64,000 bases of DNA from Hydractinia symbiolongicarpus (taxonomy: Eukaryota; Cnidaria; Hydrozoa; Anthoathecata; Hydractiniidae), in NCBI RefSeq assembly GCF_029227915.1, contig NC_079888.1:15979001-16043000 (forward strand), read 5' to 3'. The notes under the pieces were generated by a model. The model was not told the origin of the DNA. It saw only the letters and a list, made by a program, of their open reading frames with translations, and did not search any database. Positions 24,384-42,857 of the stretch are shown piece by piece (the stretch's first letter is position 1; the number at the start of each line of letters is the position of its first letter). The position numbers were made by a program, and so were the translations under genes.

Positions 24384-25934
24384 CTGTGTCGCCTGTTTTT
24401 CTGGTGATGTGTAAGGTGATACCATCATTCAAGCGCTCCAAAGGCTTTCCGCTTCCATGAAGTGGGTCGTCGACAGATGATCCAAAGTCTACAAATAGGA
24501 CATAATTTTCATTTGAAAAGTTCATTTAAAGGTTTCTAAAATGGGTACTGATCTGCTCCAAATGATGCTTGAGCATCATTGCATGTGAGTATAGTTCATT
24601 AAGCTAACCTTTAATGCTACAATGCTTTTTCTAATGCTGTTGACGATTGTTTCCTGTGTGTTCGTGTGTGAGTTTAATACTCCCAAAAAAACATCGTTCT
24701 GTCCTATTTTTGAGTATGTCCAAGTATGGGTATTGTTCTGTTTGATCGTATTTGGTACGTGACTCACTTAAATACGCTACCTTTACCCTTCATTGTTATC
24801 AACGTCTTGAAATCTTGATATGGATCACGTTTTATGCCGATGGAATTGGTAGACATAATGGGGATTAATCTAGCCAAGGAGGTTTAATCTAGCATATGAA
24901 ATGTCAAGCCAACTGTCTCGATTAGCCAGATATTTATAGAACATTTTGAAGAAATGGGTGTGGGTCAAAAACATTTTAGTAGGCCTAAAGAAGAACGCAT
25001 GCGCGAGGGTACGCTAAACCAGAGAGAATAAACAAAGGTTGACGATCTCGAAGATAAGCTGGGATTCCCAAACAAAGAGCATATGAGATATTAAGAATTG
25101 CATCCTCTCTATTTCAGACACCTGCCCGCCTTTCTGCGATAGCTTACGCAACTTGTTCATTATATTCTTAAGCTTGTTCCTTCGCGCCTTTTGCTTATCC
25201 AAGCTCATAGTCCTTCTAGGTTGATTATCAACGGTAAAACAGTAGATTTAATAAGCGCTTTTTCTCTAATCTTTTCATTTTATCACATCGACCGTCCGGA
25301 AGTCACCTTTCTTTTTAATTAACTCTACACTCTCTCTGAAGAGTTCAATAGATAGACTTAAGGTTATATTTTGACGGTTTTATTTCCAAATTTCGACATA
25401 GACATCCATGTTTATTTGGTATATCCTGGGTCCAACTATCTACCGCTAACGGACAGAACTCTATTATTCTTTAGATATACAGCTATGTCCAATATAGATA
25501 ATGTGTTGCAAAGAGCAGGACCAGAAGAGTACTTTGGCTTGTATTGCAAGCCTACGTCGGCACTTACATTTGTCATACACAACAAGTTTCATAATCACCA
25601 CATTATTGCTTCATAGTTTTATTCTATCCAACCGTTGCACAGTCCTCCATCGATCCAGAATTCCTTCCTTCTAATTAGCCAAATACCCTATACATTTTTA
25701 TTTCTTGCGATGGAGGTACCCTGCGTGACAAACTAATGCAGAACGTACCTAATAAGTGTATCAGTACGTTTATTGGGTCTTTTATTGATCCGACACTTAT
25801 CTTAGCATCAGTGGACATACTTGAGTGTGTATTGTTGCATATTTCTTAATATGTCAATGTCTCCGGACCATGCAGAAGAGCGTAAGGCTTATCTACAATA
25901 GCTTTATCGCACATGCCCGGGATCATGTACTCGG

Positions 25935-26085
25935 ACCCTAATTGGGTCTGCTAAATACTTTGGGATACTCCGTAGGATAGGATAATTAAATACTCTAGGA
26001 CTCCCCATCTAGGCCATTGCTCCTCCTAGAAATAATAGACAGTATACATTCCTTGATATTTGTGAGGCTAGCAATGCACAATGGA
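25935..26085 (+). repeat. Dispersed repeat, copy 1
   Basis: GACCCTAATTGGGTCTG, TAAATACTCTAGGACTCCCC, AATAATAGACAG and GAGGCTAGCAATGCA occur here in the same order as their variants at 54005-54140. The two copies are diverged but colinear. I do not know the family. Confidence 0.6.
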
Positions 26086-26609
26086 AGACGGTGACGATGT
26101 TTATATTGTTTGTGCATATAACTTATGCTAGAAGATAAGCAACTTTTTTTCTTGGTTTAATTCTTGATGCTTTGTTTGGACTGGGTTTTACGTCTGTTTT
26201 TGCGACACCAGATGGAGAACAGAGTATTTAGCCCGGAGTGAATTTCTCCACATAATCACCCCCTTAGATCTTATTTCGATTTTATTAATAAATATAAAAT
26301 CAGAATTTGAGGGCGCTTCGCACCCTTTACCTACGGAATATTTCATGCCTGGGCGTTCTGGCCTACCGCATGAACACAAAGTCAGCAAAAAAAGTACGTA
26401 GATGGTAACCTGAGCTGTGAGCACATACGGTAAAATAAGTGGAGGATTTTTGGATTAGCTACTTTTTGGATTAGTTTTTTCACTGAGAATGACTAAAACA
26501 GAATAAATTCGTTTTGTGAATGCGCTAATGTTTTTTTTATTTTCTACTTCAGCCATTTTAACTGTAACTAGGTATATACTGATAGTATTAAATATGTATC
26601 TTAGGTGTT

Positions 26610-26735
26610 TTAGGCTAGCTAGAGCTAGAGATAGCTAGTTCTAGCTAGCTAGCTAACTAGCTACTTTTCTTGTTTGGCTTTTGCTATCTAGCTAGTTAAC
26701 ACTAGTCACAACTAGACCAGATAAGCTAGTTGAGT
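26610..26735. repeat. CTAG-rich simple repeat
   Basis: Dense irregular reiteration of GCTAG/CTAGCTAG. No further structure is seen. Confidence 0.7.
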
Positions 26736-27283
26736 CTTGCATTGATTTAACACCAGGTAAAAGTTGGCATTGGGAGAGGGCCAGGCAAATATTAAAAAAA
26801 CCCATGACAATCGCATGATAGTTATCACATATTACGCAAGCCCTCCTCCGGAGTAATTTATAAACATTCAAGATACAAGGTGGCAACCAACATGAAGCTT
26901 CTATCCTAGCTAATATTTTGCAAATTTAGCAACAAATATCTTGTGAACAAATCAAAACAGGTATAAATACAATATAAGTACAATACTTTGAATTGAGTTT
27001 CAATTACCTTTTTTTAATGGAAGGTAAGTTTCAACTTTCAGCAAGAGAATAGGATTCATATCTTAGGCTGGTTGCACCAGCCAGGTGCATTCCACAGGTC
27101 ACAGGTCTAACTTTTAAAATGTTCTTAATTAGGACATTAAAACATTGCAAATAATTTTAGCCATTTGCAGTTTCATGGTATAACGCCATTATAAATAAGC
27201 AATACAGAGTAATGATTACAATATATAAATATAAACTGCATGTAAACACGCTACTTCACCACCCCCACGTTTTAGTGTCATCT

Positions 27284-28264
27284 CAGGGAATTCCATAGGA
27301 CGCGTGCGATCGCATGCGCGCGCGCTCACACATGAGCAACAGCTATTCAGGCGTGCGATTGATTGCACGCGCTAATTACGTTCTTTACTCGCGTAAAATA
27401 AAATAAAAAAAAATAACAAAGGAATTATAAAAGTTGATTTTCTACAGCGTAGGTAATGTTGCCACTTGAGGCTATGCTTTAAGCATTTAACTATTAAAAA
27501 CTGTATCTCAAAAATCAATGGTTTTAATCGACAGCTTCAACTGTATCATTAAAAACATTTTATAACTGCTTGTGGTTAAATTAAATTTTTAAAAAAAAAT
27601 TAATTAAATGCAGTGTTAAATGTTTTTTTAAATCGCATTTTAAAAGTTTAAGAACAAAAAGCTGCATTTAATAGTTGTGAACAATGCTTCTCATATGTTT
27701 CTTAAATTAAACGCGCTGGAATCTTTTTAAGTAATTTAATCAACAATACATTATCCCGTAATGTATTATAAAACTTCGCAAAAGATTTTTATTTTTTAAT
27801 TACTTCACGCTAATACTTGAGGGAATAGCTTATCAATACATTTACACAATGCATCTCGCTATTTCAAGAAATATAATTGCTCCGATATTTCTTCGTGAGC
27901 GCATTGTTTTTTAACACACAAATGTAAACTCACAAAACCCTTAAGGGATTTAATTATAACAAAAGACAAATGACTGCTGTCCTCCACGCAAAGGTGTGAT
28001 ATAAGCGTGTATGCGGTTGATTACATTCAAACTGTACTGTAATTTATATAACTTATTATTTATTATAAATTACTTCCTACAACGAACTAAGGTGTTTTGT
28101 TAATATATTTAGCACTTTTACACCACTTAAAGAACACTCACGGGACTGATAAGAGTAAAATAAACCAGGGAAAAAAATGGAAAAAGCACACACGCAAATT
28201 TTCTAAAATAGATTTACGTGTGTGATGTGTAGCACGTGTGTTGTTTTCTTTGTGGAATTCCCTG
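27284..28264. mobile_element. Non-autonomous DNA transposon, 12 bp TIRs, 5 bp target duplication
   Basis: The element begins CAGGGAATTCCA and ends with the exact complement TGGAATTCCCTG. It is flanked on both sides by CATCT (27279-27283 and 28265-28269), a 5 bp target-site duplication. The left subterminal region is a run of GCGTGCGATCGCATGCGCGC with high CpG content; the right end carries ACGTGTG repeats. The interior is AT-rich and has no long ORF, so an enzyme from elsewhere must have moved it. The terminal CAGGG resembles hAT-type elements, though those usually make 8 bp duplications. Confidence 0.75.
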
Positions 28265-29653
28265 CATCTTAACAAACACAGTTCTTAGGTTCTTTGGAGA
28301 AATAATGCTTTCAGAGTCCTTTCCGTTTTGAGTGGTACCATTGTTAAAGGTTGTGTTTATTTTTGGATAGTGACTTCGGTCTTAATTATTAGGCTAAAGA
28401 TCAACATATTCCTGTTAGTGGACAACACTTAACTAGTATTAGGTTGAATGTGAAAAACATGCATTTTAAGAAACTGTTCATTTTAAGGAGAAAAAAGTAC
28501 CAAATTCATACAGTATTTGTATCATAATGCTTTGATTAAACGCCCCATTTTTTAAACGCCCTCCTCGAATAGACACCCCCAGAAATGTTAAAAAATTTAA
28601 TAAACGCCCCGGGCGTTAAATTTGAAGCATTACAGTATTTCGTATTTTTAAAACCAAGAAAGTGTGAGGTTTTCTTAGAGAACATCACATTTCAATATGC
28701 TCAATGTGGTTGCAAAGATATAAATAGATAAGAATAGCATTCAACACAAGATAAAAAATTTTCTCCAGACAGATTGTGGAAATCAAATATGTAAAGTAAT
28801 GATTATGTGGTAAAACCTGTAGGTTTGCCCGTCCTTTTTATACCATATAACACATGTCTCACTACGAGCAGTACCATTGCATGACAGACAGACAGATGTT
28901 TATGGGTATTATAGTATAGATACTTGATCACATACACAAGTGTTACAACACTTACACGCAAGTGTTAACATGTGTTATCATGTCAATCATTTTAACATAA
29001 ATACAGAGACACCAACTTTCTAAATCCTAATGCGTGGCAATTTTTGTTGTTGCTATCTCCCGGGGGCACCATCCATGTTGGAGCCGTGAAGAAAATTTTA
29101 AAAATTGGACACTAGATTGTTGGAAAATGCACTTCCGCACACCTATATCGTCATTTTACTATATATTTTACTATTTGAGAAATATAGTGTTAGCCTGTGG
29201 AAAAACCCACGCGTTCGAGAAAAACATGGGACTGGTATACATAGATAAAATATCTGAGACAAAAGGGTGAAATCGATTTGATGAGTGAGACATAGGGTAA
29301 AATTGAGAGAGACTCGAATGAAAAAAGAATTTGCGGAAATAGAGGTTCTCGCTTTTTTAAAAGAAATGCATGTGACTTGTGTGAGGTAAAGAAAATGCAT
29401 GTGTCACAGGCTCAATTGAATTGACATGTCTGGTAAATAAGATAATAATAATAAAATATTGGTTTCAAAATTCCATTTGGTGCCTGCCAAACCCCTAAAA
29501 AATCAGGATTTTATATACCAGATTTTCTCCTTATGTAGCATGATATTTTAATCCGTAGAAACCGACATTGACATGATAGCTTCGTGTAAGATTTTGTTAT
29601 GGTATTTCAATGTTAAGGAAACTGTGTTTTATAGATATAAACAATATACAGCA
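28265..29653. other. Intergenic spacer before the proteasome gene
   Basis: The spacer holds a small cluster of AAACGCCC repeats at about 28540-28615 with a palindromic CGCCCCGGGCG, a dispersed repeat at 28812-28921 and short direct repeats of ACAAGTGTTA near 28940-28970. ORFs at 29034-29270 and 29143-29400 overlap on opposite strands and have no domain. I see no gene. Confidence 0.4.
28812..28921 (+). repeat. Dispersed repeat ending GACAGACAGACAG..TATTATAGTATAGAT
   Basis: It starts near AACCTGTAGGTTTGCCCGTCC and ends GGGTATTATAGTATAGAT after a GACAGACAGACAG run. The order matches 45491-45596 (ATCCACGGGTTCGCCCGTC, GACAGACAGGCGGAC, GGGCATTATAATATAGAT). It is one of at least two, possibly three, copies in the window. 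Confidence 0.6.
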
Positions 29654-36992
<7,339 letters not shown>

Positions 36993-39423
36993 TGGGGATT
37001 TGGATGCTGTGTGAGTAGCATGAGATCATGTGGTTTTAGGAGAAAGTGCTGTGAAGTCCAATGTATTTAATTTTCTGTGAAAATCAAGTTTTCCGTTAAA
37101 GTTGTGTTTCTGTTTAGTGAATATATACTCTAATATTCTATTTAATGGCCCCTACTTTTTACAGCGCATAAAGAAAATCTACCCGCAAACCTTAATGTTT
37201 TGCGGGTATAATTTTTCGCGGATTTTTACCTTGTGAAAAATCTGTCGGTCATTTATTGAAAAATTTTCGTCGGTAAAAGTTTCATCTCCTATTTACATGC
37301 ATGCGAAGTGTTCTTCAAAATACACAAAAAAACATGCATATCAATAATTTTTAAAACGATAGCGTAAATAAATACCCGCAAAATGATCTACGCGCGTGGA
37401 TTAACACCATTGTAGGGTTTTATGTTGTTTTTCCCCTACCGCTCTGTTCTGTTCTGAAATTGATCCATAGCAGAATCAAAATGCTCGACGTGCCTGTATC
37501 GTTTTTTTTTTGAGTGTTTTGTATTCAAAAATCCGGACATGCAAAAATGCGAAAAAGAAGGTGAAAAGCGGTTAAAGCGTAGTCATTAGCGCAATGTTTA
37601 CTCGATTTTTACTGATAAGGTAAACTTCAACGACTGTGAGCCGTTCCTCAGAAACAGAAGAAAACCTTGGGGATGAGGTTGGCTAGAAAAGCTAACACGT
37701 GTATGCTAAAGGTTAAATTAATTTTGTGACAATTATAAAGCCATTGTAATATAGAACAAAGCTAACTTTTAATCATCGATTGTGTTTTATGCGTGCGTCA
37801 TCATTTGTAAATAATTTAAACTATCATTTACATAAATTATAATACTCATGAATGGACTTTGTGTTTCCGTGATGTGACGTATTTGTCCACAGATTATCAA
37901 GTAAGGTGAACAAGATCATTGTCTCGTAGTTAACGCGCATTTTTTTATAACGTAAAAATGTATGCCACATTTTACTACAACTCCTAAACACTATGCAGAA
38001 ATAGAAGACTTCCCAGGGTCTCTTCGTCGTGCCCAATATCGGAACTGATACAAGGTGCCGGAGATTGGGGTTATAGTTTTTTTCTTCGCCAGGTCACAGT
38101 GATGTTTCAGCTAGCAGAAAAGTAATTTTAATTCACAAGTTGGTTTGTTTTTTTCGTTTAGAATTCAAAGTAACACTAAATAATATACTAAATTAAGTAA
38201 ACGCCCAGTTATATAAATGAAAGCTTGCTTGCTTGCAAGATGCGAAAAAAAAAATAGAACCCATCACTGTTGTTTAAAGACAATGTGAGCTTGTTCAACC
38301 AAGTTTATTTAGCTTTTTCTGTTCATTACAATGTCAAAAAAAAATGGTGATGAAGCCGACAAACTTTAACTTTTTAAATTTGAAGCTTTAAAATATTCAT
38401 ATTTCTCTCACTTGAATCCAAGTGCTCTTTCATTTGTTCTTATAAACACCTATACAAAAACAATGTTTTTTAACATTATTTATCAAGTAATATAATCCCC
38501 AGTTTCCCGTTAGCGTGGTAACAAATGTTTAATTGACGATGTTATTATTTATTGTTAATTTCACAATAACAGATATCTTTTCTTTGTCATCCCTGCGGTT
38601 TATAAGAGCTTACAACACCTAGCAACCTCTTATATAAATTATCGCATGCGAAATAAAAAATGCAAGCTTGTCGCATCGATGTTACTATCTTCTGATATCC
38701 GCTTATGCCATTACAGCTAAAGAAACCGTTGCATCTATATGTTAGGAAATATCGACATTTACTGTCCCGTTTAAAAAACGTAAGTAGTAACGACTGTAGA
38801 TTCAGATATAAATAAATAAATTTTCTATCCAATCAAGAATTTTTTCTGTGTCAGTACAAATTACAAGAGTTTACCCACAAACCTACGTCAAGTATAAGTT
38901 AAATCAAATAACACTAAATTTCTAGGTGCTCTAAAAAACCCCGACACGACGCTTTTAACTTAGTGTAAACCTACCTTTGATATTAACATCAAAAGTCGAC
39001 GTAGGGTTACCAGCCCCTAGCTAAATGCTGCAATGCGGCAGAGTTAAAACGCTCGTGGTTAAGCAAAAGTGAGCGGGCATGGGGAATGTATGTATGTATG
39101 GCAGGGTATGTACAAACACGTCCAAAAAATAAACGAACATATATAAACGTATAAATTACAAAATATTGCGATACTAATAAAAAATATCTCCCGTAGGCTC
39201 ATTCGAAAAACAAAACAAAAACACACAATAAAAAGGTTAGGCTGAAATTGTTTTTAGTGACAGTTGTAAGTAGTAGAAATGCTAATAAAAAGAATGTTGC
39301 GCAGTTAAGTCTAGAAAAAACGTACAAATAACCATCGAACACGCCTAAATCACAGATTCAACTAACGGATTTCCAGTCCTTGATGGGATAGTAATATCTG
39401 GTGGTATTAGAACACTCTGAAAG
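36993..39423. other. Convergent intergenic region
   Basis: Lies between the 3' ends of the proteasome gene (+) and the NAPE-PLD-like gene (-). A small inverted motif ACCCGCAAA/TTTGCGGGT occurs at about 37170-37210. ORFs at 37824-38036 and 38587-38832 are minus-strand, Cys/Phe-rich and probably accidental. I see no gene. Confidence 0.45.
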
Positions 39424-39429
39424 TTTATT
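39424..39429 (-). terminator. Polyadenylation signal of the NAPE-PLD-like gene
   Basis: The minus strand reads AATAAA here, about 26 nt beyond the stop codon at 39455. This position suits a short 3' UTR. Confidence 0.5.
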
Positions 39430-39454
39430 CTTTTTTGTATTCACACGTCTTTGT

Positions 39455-41396
39455 TTAATCGTCGTCTTCGTTGCGTTCCGCTTCTGGTTGGGGGTCATCA
39501 TCCAAATTAGCGATTAACTCTTGAAGCATATCGGCATCATTTTTTTTCTCTTCATCAGCTTCGGGTTCTGTTTGCACTTCTCCTGCTTCGGCTGCGTCAC
39601 AATGTTCAGCGTGTCCGTTCTCCTTTGGCTCTTCTTCCTTATCAGCTTCTTTGATCTCGATTAGCCTCGATTCACCATGTTTTAACAAGAAAAATTGCAT
39701 TTCGGATAGTCCTTGTTTACGTAGTTCATCATTTAATCGTCGCGGGGGCTCTAAGTAATACTAAAAAACAATAACACAAACAATTATACAGACCGATTAT
39801 TAAGTTTATAGTTTTATTTCAGGTTAAAACATTCATTCACGGACGTCGAGTGAGATATAGGCCACTTTAATTATAATGTTACGGCATTGTCAACGACACC
39901 TAGCAACAACAAACATACGTCAACTAAATCTAATCCTAATTAACAAAACTAAATTGGGCGTTTTTAAAAACATAAATACTTTATAAGACATGTTTTAAAA
40001 CTCTGCTAATTCACTCATAAAGAGCTTTGTATTTGCATATATTGAAAAACTTATAGTAAAACAAATTTTAAGAATAGAACAGCTGAGACAATAAGAATAA
40101 GTTTACAACATTAACAGTGATAAAAATCAACCAAAAAATCTGGGTCATCAGTTTAAAGCTTATGTTTTAGGGTTGCAGTTACAGAAACATTTTATGTACA
40201 CACGAAAAAATTACATTACCTCATTGCCAACAGTGAAAGTTCCCCAGGATAAAGCTAAGGAGCACATGGCCAAAATGTCCTGATGAATCTGAACAGCTTG
40301 TTCAGGAGTTACATTTCCATATCCATTTTTCCATTTTGGCTCATAGCCACCAACAGGCAGAGCTGCCATATGGAATGGCCCATATTTACGTCCAATTGAT
40401 TTGAAAACGTTACAATAACCAGTGGCACCTGATACAAAAAGCTTGTACCTAGGACTCATTATTACCCAACTGCACCACAAGACTGCATTGTCGTCGTCGA
40501 AGGTTCTGTCATGATAATTTTGTGATGGTGTGCAAGCAATGTTAAAAGTAGTTGTATTTGTGTCCTCTTCATCATCGAGCTAAGGTTGCAACAAACATTA
40601 ATTAATTCAGAACAGTATATTTAGTGCAAATACAATACAAATTATTGAAAACATACCTTGGTATGATCAATGAAGTCTACTTCATCTTCTTTCCACCAGT
40701 CTAACTCAACAACATTTACACAACCAGCTTTGCCCATCCATTCAGCAACACCTTGTGGTACATACCATAATAACATCTCACCGAATCGTTCATTGAGCTG
40801 TCTGACGGAAGAGAGATCAAGATAATCAAAATGGGAATTAGTTATAAAGACACAATCGATTCTTGGTAAATCTTTAACTTCATAAACTGGTGGACGATAT
40901 CGCTTGTTGTCACCTGGATGGTAGTATTTAATTCCACGGTTATTGAAGTTAGGGTTAACTAAAATATTGACATTATCTAACTGAAATAATGCACTGGCAT
41001 GACCAAGCCATGTTACTCTGATACCATTCTCTGGTGGATTTTCAATTCTACTACTATCAGCAGTCATTACTTGCATAAGGGGTTCTTCGTCCAACTTCTA
41101 TACAACATAAACAAGCAAAAGTTCAGTCACAAAATCTATATAAAATGTACATATATTTGAAGTCAAAAATTGGGACATACCTTTTCTGCTGGAACATTAC
41201 TGTTATCTGGCGTAAAGAAATACTTGAAACTACTCCAACCATCTGGTGGTACTTCATCAGTTTTCCATGGTAATAAGTATTTGCCTTCTTTTTTCACTGC
41301 TTTTGGAAATTCTACTTCATCTCGTTGATTCGTGACTTTGACAGTTTTCTTTTTGATAGTAATTTTTTGTGTTTGGTGATCAGCGTTCGTAGCCAT
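39455..41396 (-). CDS. NAPEPLD: NAPE-PLD-like protein with lost metal site (probable pseudoenzyme)
   Basis: Homologue of N-acyl-phosphatidylethanolamine phospholipase D, a di-zinc metallo-beta-lactamase-fold enzyme that releases N-acylethanolamines. Coding exons on the minus strand: 41396-41181, 41097-40657, 40579-40220 and 39760-39455, phases continuous, 440 residues. The fold is well preserved: RVTWLGHAS, LNERFG, NVVELDWW, ATGYCNVF, ALPVGGYEPKW, LSWGTF and LLKHGESR. The metal ligands are not. By alignment from memory to human His185, His187, Asp189, His190, His253, Asp284 and His343, this protein has Asn159, His161, Asp163, Tyr164, Asn240, Ala271 and Ser330, so five of seven are replaced. 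It also has an Asp/Glu/Thr insert before residue 232 and an acidic C-terminal tail of about 60 residues absent from the human protein. A splice acceptor just before the ATG shows a 5' UTR intron; a GTAAGTAAG donor at about 41631 is a candidate. The reading frame is intact, so the loss is not simple decay. Confidence 0.88.
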
Positions 41397-42310
41397 TTTG
41401 CTGAAACATAAGAAAATAGTCAATTTCACTGTTACATATAGAAGATTAAAAAATGTGAAAAGATTTCCAGAATTTCTTAGGCCTTATTATTAATTCAGGC
41501 TCAACTTCTAAAATTCTTTTACATACAAAACCAGAAACCTAAGGAGCTTAATGCAGCAAAGTTAATTTGACTCCTAAGCTAAATCTTTTAAAGTTCCTAT
41601 TACAGGAAAAATACATTACTTACTTACTTACAATTTCTGCAGAGTTTGTAATAATAGGCTTAAGTAAAAATGAACGAAAGATTATTTCGTAACAGCAACG
41701 CCTGCAACGGAAAATATTGGGATAGGAACACTTTCCTTTTTTTCTACTCGTTAACGTAAATTTACATATTTAGCAAAAACACCTTGCACAAATATATCAA
41801 AACAACTTGCATATAAATGCACTGTGTTTTTAGAAGAGAGGAAAGGAGGTATTACTTCTAAGTTACAGCGAAATAAAAACTTACAGCGTTAGATGCAACC
41901 TCTACTGCAACTCACAACGAAAACCTCGAAGTAAAGCTTATGCCACGCCTGCTTGAACTTCAAGTCCGTGTCCGCAACCATGTGTGAAAACGATTAATTT
42001 ATTCCAAGATGGCATAAACAAAAACAATCACAGAGGTCAGTCTCACTAAATAAACAAAAGAGAAAGACTCCAGAATTTTAAACAAAGGTGCAATTGACCA
42101 TGTCTTTGATAAAGCGTCATAATTTATGCAAAGAAGTAAAATTAAAGCTAATTTATGCGATGCACTTTGAACTTTAAAGTTCCAGAGGGGATCCCGCGGA
42201 AAAGGGGGTCAAGCAATGGAACATCCGCCCGCTGCGACTACGCAGGGGTTCTTTGTGTTTTAACAACCAGCTAATCGATAGCGGCCATGGATAGGTTTCA
42301 ACTTCGTCTC
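41397..42310. other. 5' region of the NAPE-PLD-like gene
   Basis: On the minus strand a TTTCAG acceptor sits at 41401. Candidate donors GTAAGTAAG (41631) and GTAAGTTTT (about 41884) could end non-coding first exons, so the promoter probably lies above 41.7 kb. No TATA element can be assigned with confidence. From about 42180 the sequence becomes less AT-rich. Confidence 0.35.
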
Positions 42311-42466
42311 TACACCAGGTGCGGATCCAGGGTTAGTCAGATAAGTCGCGTGACTAAGTGTAAATTTGACGAAAAATGTTAGCCAAGCGAAGATGTCGAC
42401 GCGATCCAGGCGTTGCAAACGGAGGGCGTTAAAAATTGTAATTTTTTTACGGCGAAAAGCCATGGT

Positions 42467-42680
42467 TCACAGCCCTCTCCAATTCGCCTATAGCGATGTT
42501 GACGTCAAAGTTGTGACGTCGCTACCATATAGACTGAGAGGGTTGCAAATTATAGCTTACAGATTTTGACTGATTCATTTTGACTAATCAGTCACTCAGT
42601 CAGTCAAAAATCAAATAGCTATGGCCCGCAACCCTCCCCATCTCACCTAAGGGGCCTGTGACGTCAAAATCGTGACGTAA
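42467..42680. promoter_or_regulatory. Duplicated block with paired TGACGTCA (CRE-like) sites
   Basis: Two ~55 bp direct repeats, 159 bp apart (42467-42521 and 42626-42680), each end in two TGACGT sites 14 bp apart: TGACGTCA at 42500, TGACGTCG at 42514, TGACGTCA at 42659 and TGACGTAA at 42673. Between them lies an inverted repeat (GAGGGTTGC near 42538 and its complement near 42631, with TTTTGACTGA motifs). TGACGTCA is the full CREB/ATF palindrome. The block lies 180 bp upstream of the putative start of the element's gene and could be its promoter. Confidence 0.45.
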
Positions 42681-42857
42681 TTTTCACACTCTATGCGTAG
42701 TCCAACAATATGTGGCCCGCAGCCGGCGAAGGAAATTTAGGTTCCGTACTGCGTGGTTACTGATAACCTGTTAGGCTATAGTTTTAACTCCCATCCGTCA
42801 GGATTAGTCAAAGACTCACGCCTTTTGGCTTGGATTCTTTCCGTACTATTATTGATT

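Larger units (their letters stand above)
23094..27278. other. Intergenic region with scattered repeats
   Basis: No gene is supported between the dioxygenase gene and the transposon at 27284. The stretch holds a hairpin repeat at 24284, part of a dispersed repeat at 25935 and a CTAG-rich simple repeat at 26610. A 78-codon minus-strand ORF at 26188-26424 starts with a hydrophobic, signal-peptide-like segment followed by CSCGRPERPGMKYSVGKGCE. It may be a repeat-borne peptide but stands alone. Confidence 0.4.

Noticed and set aside
26188-26424. Signal-peptide-like ORF as a small secreted protein
   Set aside because: Single short frame without splice partners or a convincing start context; GRPERPGMKYSVGKGCE may be repeat-derived.
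42753-42857. Upstream extension of the OTU-like ORF as coding
   Set aside because: It would need a non-AUG start and gives a hydrophobic, unconserved leader; the ATG at 42858 fits better.
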